Positions 13,313-26,868 of a stretch of DNA of 64,000 nt are shown in pieces. The notes under the pieces are model-generated. The model had not been told where the DNA came from, made no database searches, and saw only the letters and a program-made list of their open reading frames with translations. A program made the position numbers and the translations under genes. The stretch's first letter is position 1; every line of letters begins with the position of its first letter. Source of the stretch: Amoebidium appalachense (taxonomy: Eukaryota; Ichthyosporea); NCBI GenBank assembly GCA_963693365.1, contig CAVNZM010000003.1, positions 8,680,001-8,744,000 of the forward strand, read 5' to 3'.

Positions 13313-13716
13313 TGTGTGCGTGCATCCGTGCGTGCGTGTGTGTGTGCGTGCGTGCGTGGGCAAATAAATTCATCGTGTGTAGGCTAAGAACATAGTCAAA
13401 GAAGTGTATGTGCATGCATGCGTGCGTGTGTGCGTGCATGCGTGTGGGCGGCATGCATATGTGCATGAGTGCGGGTGTGGATGGCTCTGCGTGCGTGCTT
13501 GTGGGCACTACGTGTTTGCCGCCTGCATGCAAATCAGTGCAGCATCTATGTGTGAAAGAGTGCATGTCTTTCTGGTGTGTGACGTGTGTGCAGTATGTGT
13601 GTGCCTGTCAGTGATGAGTGCATGTGAGCCTGTTTCCCCTTACTTAGAAAAAGGGGGGGAAACCGGAGCTGTATATCATACGGTAATGTGTCCGTTTTTG
13701 TTCAATACGACCCGAG
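10600..13716. repeat. Intergenic region dominated by homopolymers and microsatellites
   Basis: Unique sequence to about 11120 shows no gene. After that come poly-C then (CA)n (11127-11188), poly-C/(CA)n/poly-A (11633-11726), poly-G blocks (11995-12026, 12226-12290, 12375-12395, 12567-12607), (TG)n (about 13027-13134) and (GCGT)n (about 13200-13355). The alternating purine-pyrimidine tract at 13200-13355 is a strong Z-DNA candidate. No protein-like frame survives inspection. Confidence 0.8.
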
Positions 13717-14035
13717 GGCCCAGCCACACAGGCAGAGTTAACCTGCTCCGCGCAGAATTATTCTGCAAAACGAAGATTATTTCAGCAAAAAGCATAGAAT
13801 TCTGCAAAAGCCAGAATTGTTCTGATTGCGGCAGCAGAATAAACTTGCACCGAGCAAAATATTTCTACTTTTTGCAGAGTATTTCCGCATTGCCGAATAT
13901 TTCGGTATTTTGCAGAATAATCCTGCTGTTTGCAGAATAACCCTCTTTTGCTGAATAAGCCTGCATTTTGCATAATAAACAATTTTGCTCCTTGCAGATT
14001 CTGCTCGAAACAAGTTGGTTCTGCCAATTTGGATT
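13717..14035. mobile_element. MITE-like element, copy 2
   Basis: It begins GGCCCAGCCACACAGGCAGAG, then CTGCTCCGCGCAGAATTATT, closely matching the start of copy 1. About a dozen degenerate GCAGAAT/ATTCTGC half-sites follow. The right end (CAAGTTGGTTCTGCC, near 14010-14025) is a decayed version of the copy 1 right end. It is longer than copy 1 because it holds more internal units. Right boundary approximate. Confidence 0.65.
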
Positions 14036-14435
14036 AAACCTTTGTACCTGCTCCAAGTATTAGAGTCGATCAATAAGTACGACCGACGAAAGTTTATATA
14101 GTAATGCACATCAGCACACAGTTACTAGAATGACTCAATGAAGGACATGTACGCGAGTATGATACTGTTGTCTTGTTTCCGTTTATTTCCGCTTCATAAT
14201 TATTTCAAATCTAACTCTAATGCATCCAGACATACAATGCCTGAGAACATATATTGCCATTACTGTACACTATCTTCAGGTACAGGGACTACTAAAATCC
14301 GGCTCTCGGTGCAAGTACTAATTAATTGCGACTAATCACTTACGTAAGTGCTGAACCAGCAGCACCTATTTAAATTTGGCACTCTACCGTACATACTATA
14401 TACAGACTACCTATATAATTGCCACTTTATATTCT
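14036..14435. other. Spacer 3' of the GH114 gene
   Basis: AT-rich unique sequence with no gene. It is downstream of the minus-strand GH114 gene and should hold its poly(A) site, but no canonical AATAAA is visible close to the stop. Confidence 0.5.
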
Positions 14436-15212
14436 TTACCAGCAGCGAGCGTATCCGCTACCTGATTGGTACAGCATGGAGATGCCGTTAGCCTTTGCGG
14501 GGTCACATGCCGCACTGCCCTGCAACGAGTACTCAGCACCAAACACAGCTTTGTTCTGTGCCTGGAACGGCTTGTACACATCACACTGGCCAAAACGTGG
14601 GCAGGATTCGTTGATGGCGAAGTCAAAAGAGTTGACCAGGTCGGGGATAAGCTCAAATGTGTTCTTCAGGCCAATAGCCATACCGCGGCTGTGTGCCTGC
14701 GATGCAAACCACTGTGCGTATTCCTTGGTTGCCGCCTGTTTCGCCGCCATGCTTATGCCCGGAACGCAGCCATCATATTCAAAGCAATCCATGTTATCTG
14801 CTTCGATAGCATCGCATCCCTTTGACTTTGCCAAGTCCATGCGTGCACTCATAACTCCTTGGAGGTCTTGCCAGTTCATAACGTTGAACCATGTTTCGCC
14901 GTTGTACGGTGCAGATGTGCTGAGTGCTGAGCTTGGTACCTGGTCGCGGTCTGGCCTATTCTGCTCAAGGGTACCGGCGTCAATGTAGCAGATAACTCGC
15001 TGACCCTTGCTGTGGTAACCCTGAATCTCCTCGGCTGTAGAATAGAATGTATCTACTTCGACTACATCTACGCCGTTTGTGTCGGAGCCAGGAAGGTAGG
15101 CTTTGTTTGCCCATGTCAGGCCCGTGTTCCATGACCCTGTTCTGCGGGAAACATGGTGTGGGGCGGCAGCGACGGAGGCAATAAAAGCAAAGATAAATGC
15201 GCTTTGATACAT
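14436..15212 (-). CDS. Secreted GH114-family glycosidase (endo-alpha-1,4-polygalactosaminidase-like)
   Basis: A 258-residue protein of the GH114 (TM1410-like TIM-barrel) family. Characterised members cleave alpha-1,4-galactosamine polymers. Residues 1-17 are a signal peptide (hydrophobic IFAFIASVAAA before PHH), so the enzyme is secreted or vacuolar. Family blocks visible are VICYIDAGT (73-81), ETWFNV (106-111), CDAIEADNMDCFEYDGC (133-149), GMAIGLKNTFEL (178-188) and FAINESC (198-204). The acidic residues in the DAIEADN block sit where the family has its active site. The frame is open upstream to 15335, but I start at the ATG at 15212, which directly begins the signal peptide and sits downstream of the TATA box. 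Length is normal for the family and no introns are needed. Substrate is inferred from family only. Confidence 0.92.
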   Translation of the reverse strand: MYQSAFIFAFIASVAAAPHHVSRRTGSWNTGLTWANKAYLPGSDTNGVDVVEVDTFYSTAEEIQGYHSKGQRVICYIDAGTLEQNRPDRDQVPSSALSTSAPYNGETWFNVMNWQDLQGVMSARMDLAKSKGCDAIEADNMDCFEYDGCVPGISMAAKQAATKEYAQWFASQAHSRGMAIGLKNTFELIPDLVNSFDFAINESCPRFGQCDVYKPFQAQNKAVFGAEYSLQGSAACDPAKANGISMLYQSGSGYARCW

Positions 15213-15315
15213 TTTGGCTATCAATTGTTCGTTTCGCAGAAGTTTTTTGAGTGTTGTGTTGTATTTTGATCTCGGTGCACAAACTGAATGAAACGTGTTT
15301 GCAATGCTCGCGGTC

Positions 15316-15323
15316 TTTATATA
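15316..15323 (-). promoter_or_regulatory. TATA box of the GH114 gene
   Basis: On the minus strand this reads TATATAAA, 104 bases before the chosen ATG. It supports starting at 15212 and argues against the upstream in-frame extension. Confidence 0.65.
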
Positions 15324-15685
15324 CCCATGGCTCATAGTTTCCGCTAATCAGTTGTTGGGTGGATCCCCCAAAACTCATATGTGTGGGGCGAGTCGTATGT
15401 GTGTAACACTGGCGGATTTACGATTTTCCAGTTTCGACATTTAGGCCACGTAAAATTCCGTTACAGACATAGGACTGCATGTGGATCTACATATATAAAA
15501 AATCAATAAACTCATGCTAAATATGGGTATTTTGGTGTAACAAGGCTTCATTTTCCGTAGCTACTAGTTACATACTGTTACACACATATGGAAACGGGGT
15601 CTAAAATTCCCGGCAGGAGCGCAGGTACGGACATACAATCGCCCCCCCTTAGAGGTGTTGGGGGATTCATTGGGTGTTTCGGGAG

Positions 15686-15738
15686 CCAATCAAAAATCGA
15701 CAAACGCCCAATCAAATACGGCCATGGCATCGGCCAAT
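15686..15738 (+). promoter_or_regulatory. Cluster of three CCAAT boxes
   Basis: CCAATCA occurs at 15686, 15708 and 15734, spaced 22 and 26 bases and all in the same orientation. This is the pattern of NF-Y/HAP sites. It lies about 370 bases upstream of the GH114 TATA box, so it could belong to that promoter or to an unseen transcript. Confidence 0.4.
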
Positions 15739-16657
15739 CAAAAGCTTCCAGATCTATGCTAAAGCAAACTTGTAGTATGTTGACTCTCGTAACTCGTTGT
15801 CGTTGAAGGTGGAAAATTACACGGGAAAAGTCTCCACATACGTGCCTTTCAGCTTCCCAAAGCAATAATAAATGTCCCTTTTTAGGATTGCATGATTATG
15901 TTACGCTGCTTTTCAGTTCGCCGAAACCCATGCAAGCAAGCATCACCAGCATCGGCTCGAGTCATGGCACGTGCACGCCACATGATCACGAACTGTTTTG
16001 CAGATTTCATTGGCCGCATGCTTGGCCCGGGCAAGCCCTGGGTCCTGGGAGAGCACGTCCGAGGCTCCGAGCTCTGCCAGCACTCAGTGCACGTCCGAGG
16101 CTCCGAGCTCTGCCAGCACTCAGTGCGGCCCACGTGACAACTTTAAGCTCAGCCTGTGACTGACTGTGGGCAGTGGGTCACTGGCAACTGGTTGTAAGTT
16201 GTTCAACATGAACAAGGTGTTGGTGCCCGACTGCCCGGGGCCCGGGGCGGCCACCGGTACCCGGGAGCCAAGGATGCTGCAATCTCGAGCTCACCCTGTG
16301 ACGTATGGCATGTATGGTTTCTCGCCGTATGTAGGCCATGAGGCTTTTTAAACATTGTCCCATATTCCTACTTTTTTTTCAGTTTCATAAAAACGTTTTG
16401 GCGCGCACATGTGTTCAACGTTCTCAATCAGTCGTCATCACTGGCAATGTGAGCCGTGCCGTTTGTTAATGCATGCGCATTTCAATCAGTTTCGAATTCC
16501 CATGAATATTGTAGATGGAGAACGTTTTGTTGAATTCTCATGGCCTACGTTCTGAGCCTCGGACGGCTATTATTAAAGGTGGCTAACAATCTGACATTTG
16601 GACTGCTTCTTTTGTGGGCTGTCCTTTTGTCTCACATTAAAACTAATTGAACATAGT
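15739..16657. other. Intergenic, no gene; contains a 36-bp duplication
   Basis: Unique sequence without a credible gene. A perfect 36-bp direct duplication (16053-16088 and 16089-16124, beginning GCACGTCCGAGGCTCC) is the only structure noted. Confidence 0.6.
16053..16124. repeat. 36-bp tandem duplication
   Basis: Two identical 36-base units, each with GCACGTCCGAGG and GAGCTCTGCCAGCACTCAGT. They lie in a GC-rich patch. Confidence 0.9.
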
Positions 16658-17036
16658 GGCCCAACGTCCCCAACCACATCAGTAGAATCATTCCCATACT
16701 TAGCACAGATCGATTCTGCTTCTAGCAGAATGATTTTGCTTTGTGCAGTATGATTCTGCTTTTTGTAGAATGATTCTGCTTTTTGTAGAACGATTCTGCT
16801 TTTGTAGAATGATTCTGATTTTTGCAGAGTGACTCCGCATTTGCATGGAGTATTGCAGAAACTTGAGAATAATGCTGTTCTAAAGCTTATAAATTCACTG
16901 GTTCTGCTATCATTAGAAGACCTTTTTGCATAATGCAGAATAATCTTTGCAGAATAGTTCTTTCAGGTTTTTGCAAAAACGCTCTGCTCGCTGCAAGCTG
17001 ATTTTGTGGTGGTGGTGGTGGTGCACATGGTGGGCC
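16658..17036. mobile_element. MITE-like element, copy 3
   Basis: It starts GGCCCAACGTCC and ends CACATGGTGGGCC, diverged terminal inverted repeats of the copy 1 type. The interior has repeated GTAGAATGATTCTGCTTTTT units about 20-22 bases long. A short GTG-triplet run precedes the right end, and a poly-G tract (17052-17088) follows it. Confidence 0.65.
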
Positions 17037-17900
<864 letters not shown>

Positions 17901-17935
17901 GGCCATACATATCTATACTGTATATGCTTGCATGC

Positions 17936-18129
17936 CCATATTGGTTATATACCCTTATTTGGCCGTATTCCCATATTAGGTTGCATGCCCATATTTGGCT
18001 ACATCATGCCAATGCCCATGTTCAGGTGTTCACGATGATGACGGTTGGCTGCACCAATCTTTGGCAAACATGTTCATATTTGGCATCTTTGCAATATATG
18101 CCCATATTTGGTGCCATGCCCATATTTGG
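17936..18129 (+). promoter_or_regulatory. 18-bp-periodic array of CArG boxes
   Basis: Five perfect CC(A/T)6GG sites occur at 17953-17962, 17971-17980, 17989-17998, 18102-18111 and 18120-18129. A 9-bp near-match is at 17936-17944. Neighbouring sites are exactly 18 bases apart within each cluster. CArG boxes bind SRF/MADS-box factors. The array looks like a decayed 18-bp tandem repeat (unit like GCCCATATTTGGY plus spacer) in which the palindromic core has persisted. No gene start is obvious nearby, so function is inference. Confidence 0.5.
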
Positions 18130-18719
18130 TGGTATTCCCATCGCACGCCCCATCTTTTGCCGCAGCATCCTACTATACCTCATGCCCATATACGGCTGTT
18201 GGTATCAAATCCCTCCCCTGTAGCTTGGATTTCCGCCTCCACCGGCCATCCAGACCATTGCTATAGTTTAGCTACCCGTGAGCGCATCCCTCCTTATGAG
18301 TGTATTAAGGCCCGGCTGGGGGCTTGTCATGGACATGTTTGCCATACCTGCCTTAAGTAGTGATGGCATTGGGCATAATGTCTCCGCATATATAATGTAG
18401 GTCCTCTCCGCATATATCGCCCGAACTAAAACCGCAGACAGGTGTTGCCCCAAAATCCCTCGGACCGCCCGTCTGTGCCTTCGAGCTTTGCAAGTGTCTG
18501 GCTCTTGCTTCCTTTTTGTTTGCGCTCAACGTGCACGTGCGTGCGCGTGCGTGTGTGTGTGTGTGTGTGTGCATGAATGTCTGTGCGTGTGCGTGTGCGT
18601 GTGCGTGTGCGTGTGCGTGTGCGCGTACGCGTGCGCGCGCGGTGGTGGTGTTGGTGGCCATGGTGGAGGTGGTGGTGTCTGGGTGGGTGGGGTGAGGATG
18701 GGGCAGAGATCTAATTTTA
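18130..18719. other. Spacer with (TG)/(GCGTGT) repeats
   Basis: Unique sequence to about 18530, then a GT/GC alternating tract (about 18535-18642) and GGT-triplets. No gene recognised. Confidence 0.6.
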
Positions 18720-18947
18720 AGTGTGTGTGTGTGTGGGGGGGGGGGAGGGGGGGGGGGGGGGGGGGGGAGGAGAGGGGGGGGGGGGGGATTGGAAAACACA
18801 AGGACTTCACCTCAAATAGAGGACTAAGAGGCTTGATGCCAACTGGTGTGCGCTTTGGGTGTTGGTTTTTCTTATGTATGACTTTGTGGCTCGAGCCCCT
18901 CTGTATTTCCGAGTTTATCTTTGAGTGTTACGTGGTGGTGGTGGCCC

Positions 18948-18987
<40 letters not shown>

Positions 18988-19902
18988 GGAGGAGGCTTAC
19001 ACACCTCGCCCTCTGAAGAAGTATGTACAGGTGTCTCTGCGAGGTGAAGGCGAACTTTGGTGCACGGGTGTATTGTGTAAATGCTTGCATGGGTGTCTGA
19101 TAATCAATTTCATTAAAGTTTGAGCAACAATTTTCTGGGTGACCATGTCACAGGGTGCACCTTTTTCATATCACCAAGCTTAAGAACAACTTTCTTTCCC
19201 AACTGATGCCACACTGAGGAAGCATCAGGACATGTAATGGGTTGGTCACCCATCCAAAAGGTCCCACAAACCCTGGGTTTTCTTTTAAGCTCCTTTGTGT
19301 CAGTAGATTTTGGGACAAAAAACAGCCTGCCTAATCCCCGGTTTTGATGATAGATTTCAACGTACCACTCACAGCGAATTTTTGCGTGCAAGCACCGTGA
19401 CGCTAGAATCACTCTCCTTATCCGTTTTGTGGCTCTCGCGTACGTGTGGGGGTGCTTGCGATTATATGAATGTTTGGGTTGGGGTGGGGTGGAGAGGGGT
19501 GCGCGTGTGGAGAGGGGGGAGGGGGGGGAGAGGAGGGGGGGGGGGGGAGGGGGGGGGGGGGGGGGGGGACGGAAAAAGCAGCAAGGACTTTACTTTAGCT
19601 TATTTCAGTTCCAAAGAAGAGGTGTCAGGCCTACACTGTCACCTGATGGTGACGGAGAGGCTTATTGCCACACGGTGCGTTCCTTTGGGTGTGTACATGG
19701 GAGGGCCACCGGGTACTTGTGGTACGTGTTTTTTGCCTTGGGTGTATGGTTTTGTGGGTTGATGGTGTTATCTATCCTTCGTTATTATCTTTGAGTGTAT
19801 AGCTGAAAGGGAGGGGGAGGGGGGGGGGGGGGGGGGGAGAGGGGGGGGGGAAGAGGGAGAAGGGGGAAGAGGAGAAGGGGGGAAGGGGGTGGGTGGGGGG
19901 AG

Positions 19903-19935
<33 letters not shown>

Positions 19936-20560
19936 ACTTCGGGTGAGCCTCAATTAATCGCATGCATGGGTGTCTGTGAGTCTGTGCTTCTGTGTTAAAT
20001 TTGTGTTCCTTTTTTGGGGTGGGTGTGTAGAAGAGGACATGCAAGCTTAAGATGTGTGCAAACGTGCATGTATTTGCATTGTATTCGGCTTTTTCAGGAA
20101 GAGAGCCAATATTTTTCGGCTTCAGCAACAGGCTTCGAGGTGACCAACACTCCCTGTCACGAGGCTCTGCTGCAATTCTTGTTGGAATGCATCATGAATT
20201 GGGCTGGCCACCCAAACAAGAATCACTGCAGATCAAGATTATAATGGATAGTGTGATGTGATGTTTGATTGTGGGACGAAATCGATGCCAAATGGCATGG
20301 ATTTTATTGACTGGATATCAACATCCTTACCTTTACATGTCATTATAAATGTAATCAGTGACATAAGCAGTATCTTGATAATCAATTGGTCTGCCTAATT
20401 TAATTAATAAAACTCAACTGAGCTTGGGCACACTTGATGCGCGATGGCGTATATTTTCGTGGCTGTTCGACTATCTTTGAACGTGGGAGGTGGGCTACAG
20501 AGAATTCGCTGGTGCGTGTGTACGTGCAAGTGTGTGTGCTACAGCACACATGTTTGTGCC

Positions 20561-20600
<40 letters not shown>

Positions 20601-20631
20601 CTGCGCTTTTTGAACTGTCTAGATTCCCCCC

Positions 20632-20663
<32 letters not shown>

Positions 20664-21100
20664 ACCTCTTCCCCGCCATGTGCTCTTCAGACTGTCTAAG
20701 TCTCCCCCCCCCCCCCTCCCCCCCCCCCCTCCCCCCCCCCCCCCCTCTCCCCCCCTTCCCCACCATTTTTTACCATCCCAACCTTTGTAGTCACAAAGAC
20801 ACGAGGAGACATAGAAATTCAACAACATATACCATGCAATGCGGGTGGTGTTTCTTACAAGCACAATGTACCTTTTTCCTCTTGTTTTTGGAAACGAGAG
20901 TGCCAACAAGAACACAAGAACGAAAAAAGCCCCCACATTTGCACACGAGTACCCCGCGCAAACAGGAAGATTCCCATATTCCTTCGTTTCATGTTCCCGT
21001 GCAAAAGGAAGAAGAGGTTCACTTGAACTGTCATGCAAAGAAACGTGTGTGTAGGTATGTGTGAATGTGGGCACGCCCCTCAGCATATGTGTGTGTACGT

Positions 21101-21131
<31 letters not shown>

Positions 21132-22224
21132 GGGGAGGTGGGGGGGAAGGGGGCGGGGGGGGGGGGGGGGGGGGGGGGGGAGCGGAGGGTTTTTTGCAAG
21201 ACCAGCAATAGTTTCGTTTGTGCTTCTTTAATTTACTATTAGGAGGTGTGAGGTTCATAAAACTGATGGTGGACGAAGAGATGGAAGGGATATTATCATT
21301 ACCCGGTGTGCACATGCTCTTGGGGTGTGTGCATGGGGTCGCCGTGCTTGCGGTACGTATGTGAAGATTCGATTGTGGGAGAAAATCCTGGTTTTTATTG
21401 GCTGGATTTTAACATCCTTACCAGCACACGCCTTTATGTAATACGTTGAATATCACTCAGTCTCCTAAATTAGTAGAATTTGGGCACATCTGCAGCGTGA
21501 GGGCGTACATTTTCGTGGCTGTTGGACTAATTTGAACGTTGGAGGTGGGCCACAGATAATTTGTTGGTGTGTGTGTACGTGCAAGTGTGTGCTACACAAT
21601 ACATGTGTGTTGCGTTCCCCCGGTGGGTTTTGGGGGGAGGGGGGCAGCATGTGCTTTTTGTACTGTCTAGCACACCCATCCCCATGTGCTTTTTGGACTG
21701 TCTAGGCTAAGCCCTCCCCTCCCCCCCCCCCCCCCCCCCCACCCCCTCCCCCTCTCTCCCAAAAGTGTTTTTCCCTTCCCAACCTTTGCAATCACAAATA
21801 CACTCGGAACACTTAGACTCAAGTACATCATATCGTTTAAGGTGGGCTGTGCTGCTTACAAGCACAATGTACTTTCATCCTGTTTTTGGAAATGAGAGTG
21901 CTAACCAGGACACAAGTACGAAAAAAGCCTGACACCTACACACGAGTCCCCCACACAAACGGGGATATGCTAATATTCTTTCGTTTCATGTTCCCATACA
22001 AAAAAAAAAGAGGGTTCACTTTGACTGCCATCTCAAAATCATGCAACCAAAATTTGTGTGTGTGATTTTCTGTGTGTGTGTATGCGTGCGTGTGTGGGCG
22101 TGCGCATATGTGGTGTGCATGTGTGTGTGCGTGTGCGTGCGCGTGTGGTTGTGTATTAGTGTGTGCGTGTGTGTGCATGTGTGTATGATGTGTGTGTGCG
22201 TGTGCGCCCGTGTGGTGTCGGTCT

Positions 22225-22281
<57 letters not shown>

Positions 22282-24962
22282 CGCGCGTGCGCGCGCGCGC
22301 ACGCGCGCGTGTGAAGTTTCTGTGGAGATAACTTGACGCCCACCTGCATGATGGTAGTGACTGAAATGCTTAGTGCATCCTATCTTGCGGAATGAGATGG
22401 GGTGCATGTGGGTATGTAGGGTATTCATGTTGTACATATTTTGTATGATGTTGTGGCTTGGGTTCAGTTTTTGTGCGGAAAGGAAGAAAAGGGGGGGGGG
22501 GGGGGGGGGGGGGGGGGACATCAGCTCAATGCACATGGCATTCACCTGCGCCTCTGTATGTGCTCGCTTCTGCTGTGGTTGTGCGGAGCATTCCTAAACC
22601 GTGTGCAAATGTGCATGCATGTGCTTGTGCGTAGTTGTGGGAGAGAGAGCCTCAATGACTCACATGCCTCCGCGTCTGTGTGTGTGTTCATTTATTGTGG
22701 TTGGTTGTGTAGAAAAAGACATGCAAGTTATATAGCACTCGTGCATGCACGCACATGTGTATGACTCGAGAGAGAGTGCTATCAATTTAAGCGGCTTCAG
22801 CAACATAATTCAGGGTGGCCATGGGTGAGAACACTCAACGAGGGCTGCATGCCTTATTAGGATGCATCAGGTATTGAGCTGGTCACCCAAACAAGGATAA
22901 TTACAGATCAAAAATATGAGGACTAGTGTTTTTGGCAATTGATTGCGGGACAAAAAGGAGTCTACATTCCCGTTTTTTTTTTTTTTTTCTTCAATTGGCT
23001 AGATTCTAACACCCTTACCGTGCACACGCCATATATAAGTAATACGTTGAATAATACATAATATAATAGTTTCGCTAATTTAATGGTGTTTGGGCACACC
23101 GATCTGGGGCATGAAGGAGGTTATTTTTGTGGCTGTTGGATTAAATTGAACATGGGAAGTGGGCCACATGCACAGTGATTTCTTTGGTGTGTGTGTGTAT
23201 ACGTGTACGTATGTGCTACAGTACTACATGTATATCGGGTGCCCCACGTGGGGGGAGGGAGGGGGGCAGCATGCACTTCTTGGGCTGTCTAAGCCCCCTC
23301 CCCCCCCCCCCCCCCCCCCCCCCGGTGATTTTTGTGCTTTTTAGACTACCCGCCCCCCCCCGCCCTCCCCCCCTCCTCCTCCCCAGTAGTTTTTTTCTTC
23401 CCAACCTTTGCAATCACAAAGACACTCGGACACACAGATAGAATCAAGTACATATACCATTCAATGTGGGCTGTGCTGCTCACAAGCACAAAAACTCGAA
23501 AACTGCCCCATTAGGCAACTAAAAACGAGTACCTCATGCAAGCAAGAATATTTGCAGGGTGTTCCTTCGTTCCATGTTCCCAAACAAAAGAAAGAATATG
23601 GTTCACTTGTACTTTCATGTAACGAAATGCCATGTGCATAGGTGCGAGTATGTGAGCACTCACGCGGCAGTGTTCTGTGTGTTTGTGTGTGTGTGTGTGG
23701 TGGTGGTGGGGGGGGGGGGGGGGAGAGGGGGGAGGGGAAGGGCAGGGGGGGGAGGGGGGGGGGGGGGGAGGGTAGGGGAGCGGAGGGCGATGGTTAAACC
23801 AGCAAGGACGTCATTTCAGATTCTTTCAGTTGTGATGAAGAGATGCGAGATCCACAGGACATATGCATGATGGTAGACGGAGAGGCTTCATGCCACTTAG
23901 TGTGTACCTTTGGATGTGGTGCATGGGAGGGCCATGGGGTGCTTGTGGTATGTGTGTTGAAGCTTGGGTGTGTGTGTTTTTTTTACTTCTTGACAGAGTT
24001 CTCTACCTTTCATTGTTATCGTTAATCACGGGAGAGCTGGGAGGGGAGAGGGAGGGGAAGGGGGGAAGGAGGGGGAGGGGGGAAGGAGGGGGGGGGGGGG
24101 GGGGGGGGGGGGAAGGGGGGCAAGGGGGGCGGGATTAGCAAATATTTTTGACTCATGCATATGTGCCTGTGTGTTTGTGTTCAAATTATGTGGTGTATGT
24201 GTAAAAGACGTTCCAGTTGCCTTTGCGCATGCATTTACATGTATGTATATGACTGCCCCGAGAAAGAGCTCAGTATTTTTTTTGTTTCGGGAACAAGCTT
24301 TGGGGTGGACCAAGTGAACAATAAGTTGCATGCCTTACAATATATAGAAGGGATGCATCAGGAACTGGGCTGGCCACCCAACCAACAAGTACCACAGATC
24401 AACGTCCTAAAAATTACCATATACGTGAGATCATTGAATCTGATTGTGGGACAAAAGGAGGCTGCCAAAACGATTAAGTTTTTTTATTGACTGGATTTGC
24501 AACATCCTTACCGGCACATTCATTATGTATATATTTACTTAAACGTCGACAATCACGTAGTCTCACTAAATTTAATTTAGTAGTATTTGGAAACATAATC
24601 TTGAGCGTGAGGGCGTACACATTTCCTGGCTGTTGGACTAGTATGAACGTTGGAGGTGGGCCACAGAGAAGTCGTGGGTGCGAGTGTACGTGCACATATC
24701 TGCTACAGCACATGCGTCCCTTGCCCCACGCTTTTTTTTTGGGGGGGGGGGGGGGGGGGGGGGGGGTTGGGGGAGTGGGTGAGGGAGGAGGGAGGAGAGG
24801 GGGGAGGGGGGAGGGGGGCAGCATGCACTTTTTGGACTGTTCAGCTCCCCCCCTTCCTCCCCCCTCCCCCCTCCTCCTTTCCTTCCTCCCCCCGCCCCCC
24901 TCCCCCCCCCCCCCCCCCCCCCCCCCTCCCCGCCATGTGCTCTTTGGACCGTCTAGCTTTCT

Positions 24963-25010
<48 letters not shown>

Positions 25011-26789
25011 ACACACACTATTTTTTCCCTTCCCAACCTTTGCAATCAAAAAGACACTCGGAGACATAGACACTCAAATGCATATATCATTCAATGTGGT
25101 CTATGGTGTTTCCAAGCACAAGGTACTTTTTTTCATTTTTTGCATGGAAATGAGAGTGACAAGAAAGGGCACAAGAACTAAAAAAGCCCACGTAGACCCC
25201 TACAGACGAGCACCCCACACCAACCGCAATACCCGCATATTTCTCTGTTTTGTGTTCCCATGCAGAAAGAAAGACGTGGGGTTAACTTGTACTTTTACGC
25301 AGCGAACGTGTATGTAGGTTAGTGTGGGCGCACACGCCCCTGTGTACATGGCTGTGTACATGTGTGTGTACGCGTGTATGTGTGTGTGGGGGGGAGGGGG
25401 GCACGGGGGGGGGGGGGGGGGGGGTTGCAAAACCAGCAAGGACTTCATTTGAACGGCTTTCAGTTGCTATTAGGATGTGTGAGGTCCATTAACCTAATGG
25501 TAGGCGGAGAAATGTAAGGGATCTTAATACCACCCGGTGTGTACATGCACTTGGGGTGGTGCATGGGGTCACCGTGCTTGTGGCATGTGTTTTGTACCTT
25601 GGGTGCATGGATTTGGGGATGCTTGATAATCTTATCTGATACTAGCATTGCCTTTTTATTTTGGGGGGCAGAGCTGGGAGGTAGGGGGGAGGGGGGGGGG
25701 GGGGGGGGGTAGAAGATAAGCAAGTTTTATGCAATTGTACATGGCATTGCATATACATGTTACATGGGTATCTCTTGAGAGAGCTAAAATTTCCGACTTT
25801 AGCAACAAGCTTTGGGGTGGCCATAAATGCAAATGGTTACCTTGGTCCAACTGTGCTGCCTCTCCACGTATAGGAAGCATCATGAGTCATTGAGCTGGCC
25901 ACCGAACCAAAAATCCTGCATGGAAAAACTATGGCAGCTAGTATTATCTGGTGTTTGATTGTGGGACAAAAAGTGCCTGCCAAAGTTTCCGGGTCTTTAT
26001 TGGTTGGATTTCAACATCCTTTCCAGCACATTCATCATGTAATGGTTTAGTTAACCAATTCCCCTAAATTAGTAGTATTTGGGCACAGCTAGAGCGTGAG
26101 GGCATACATTTTTGTGGGTGTTGTATCAAGTTGATCGTGGGAGGCGGGCCACATAGAATTTGCTGGGGTGTGTGTAAGTGCAAGCGTGCAAGTGTGTGCT
26201 ACAGCATACCACACGTGTATTGGGTGCGGTGTGTGTGTGTATGTGGGGGGGGGGGGGGGGGGGGGGGGGAGGAGGGGGGGGGGGGGCAGGTGCATTTTGG
26301 ACTGTCTAGCCCCCATCTCCCCCTGCCCCCCCCCCCCCCCCCCCCCCCCCCGATGTTTTCTTAAAACTGCCTAACTCCCTATCCCCCCGCACCCTCCTTT
26401 GAGGGCCGCCTCTGTTCTCCTCCCTCCCCATTATTTTTTCCCTTTAACCCAGCCGATTCAATCACGAAGACACTCCGGGAGGCATAGATAGACACTCAAT
26501 TACATACATGTTTATCATTCAATGTGGGCTGGGCTGCTTACAGGCACAAAGTACCTACTTTCATCTTAAGTATGGAAACGAATGTGCCAAAGGACACAAG
26601 AGCGCAAAAAGCCCACATAGATACATACAGACCAGTGCACCACACAAACACGAATATGAATATTCGTTCGCTTCATGTTCCCATACAAAAAGAAAGTCTT
26701 AAAAAGAGTTCAGTTTTCTTGTCATGCAACGAAGCTGTGTGTGTAGGTGTACACGTGTGTGTGTGCACACACCCGCGTTGTGTGTTGTG

Positions 26790-26868
<79 letters not shown>

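Noticed and set aside
13027-13563. Cys/Val- and His/Thr-rich frames on both strands
   Set aside because: They are translations of (TG)n and (GCGT)n microsatellites; equivalent frames occur at every such repeat in the window.
19113-19412. 99-codon minus-strand frame
   Set aside because: It lies inside one unit of the 18.7-35.3 kb array and is not conserved as a frame in the other units.
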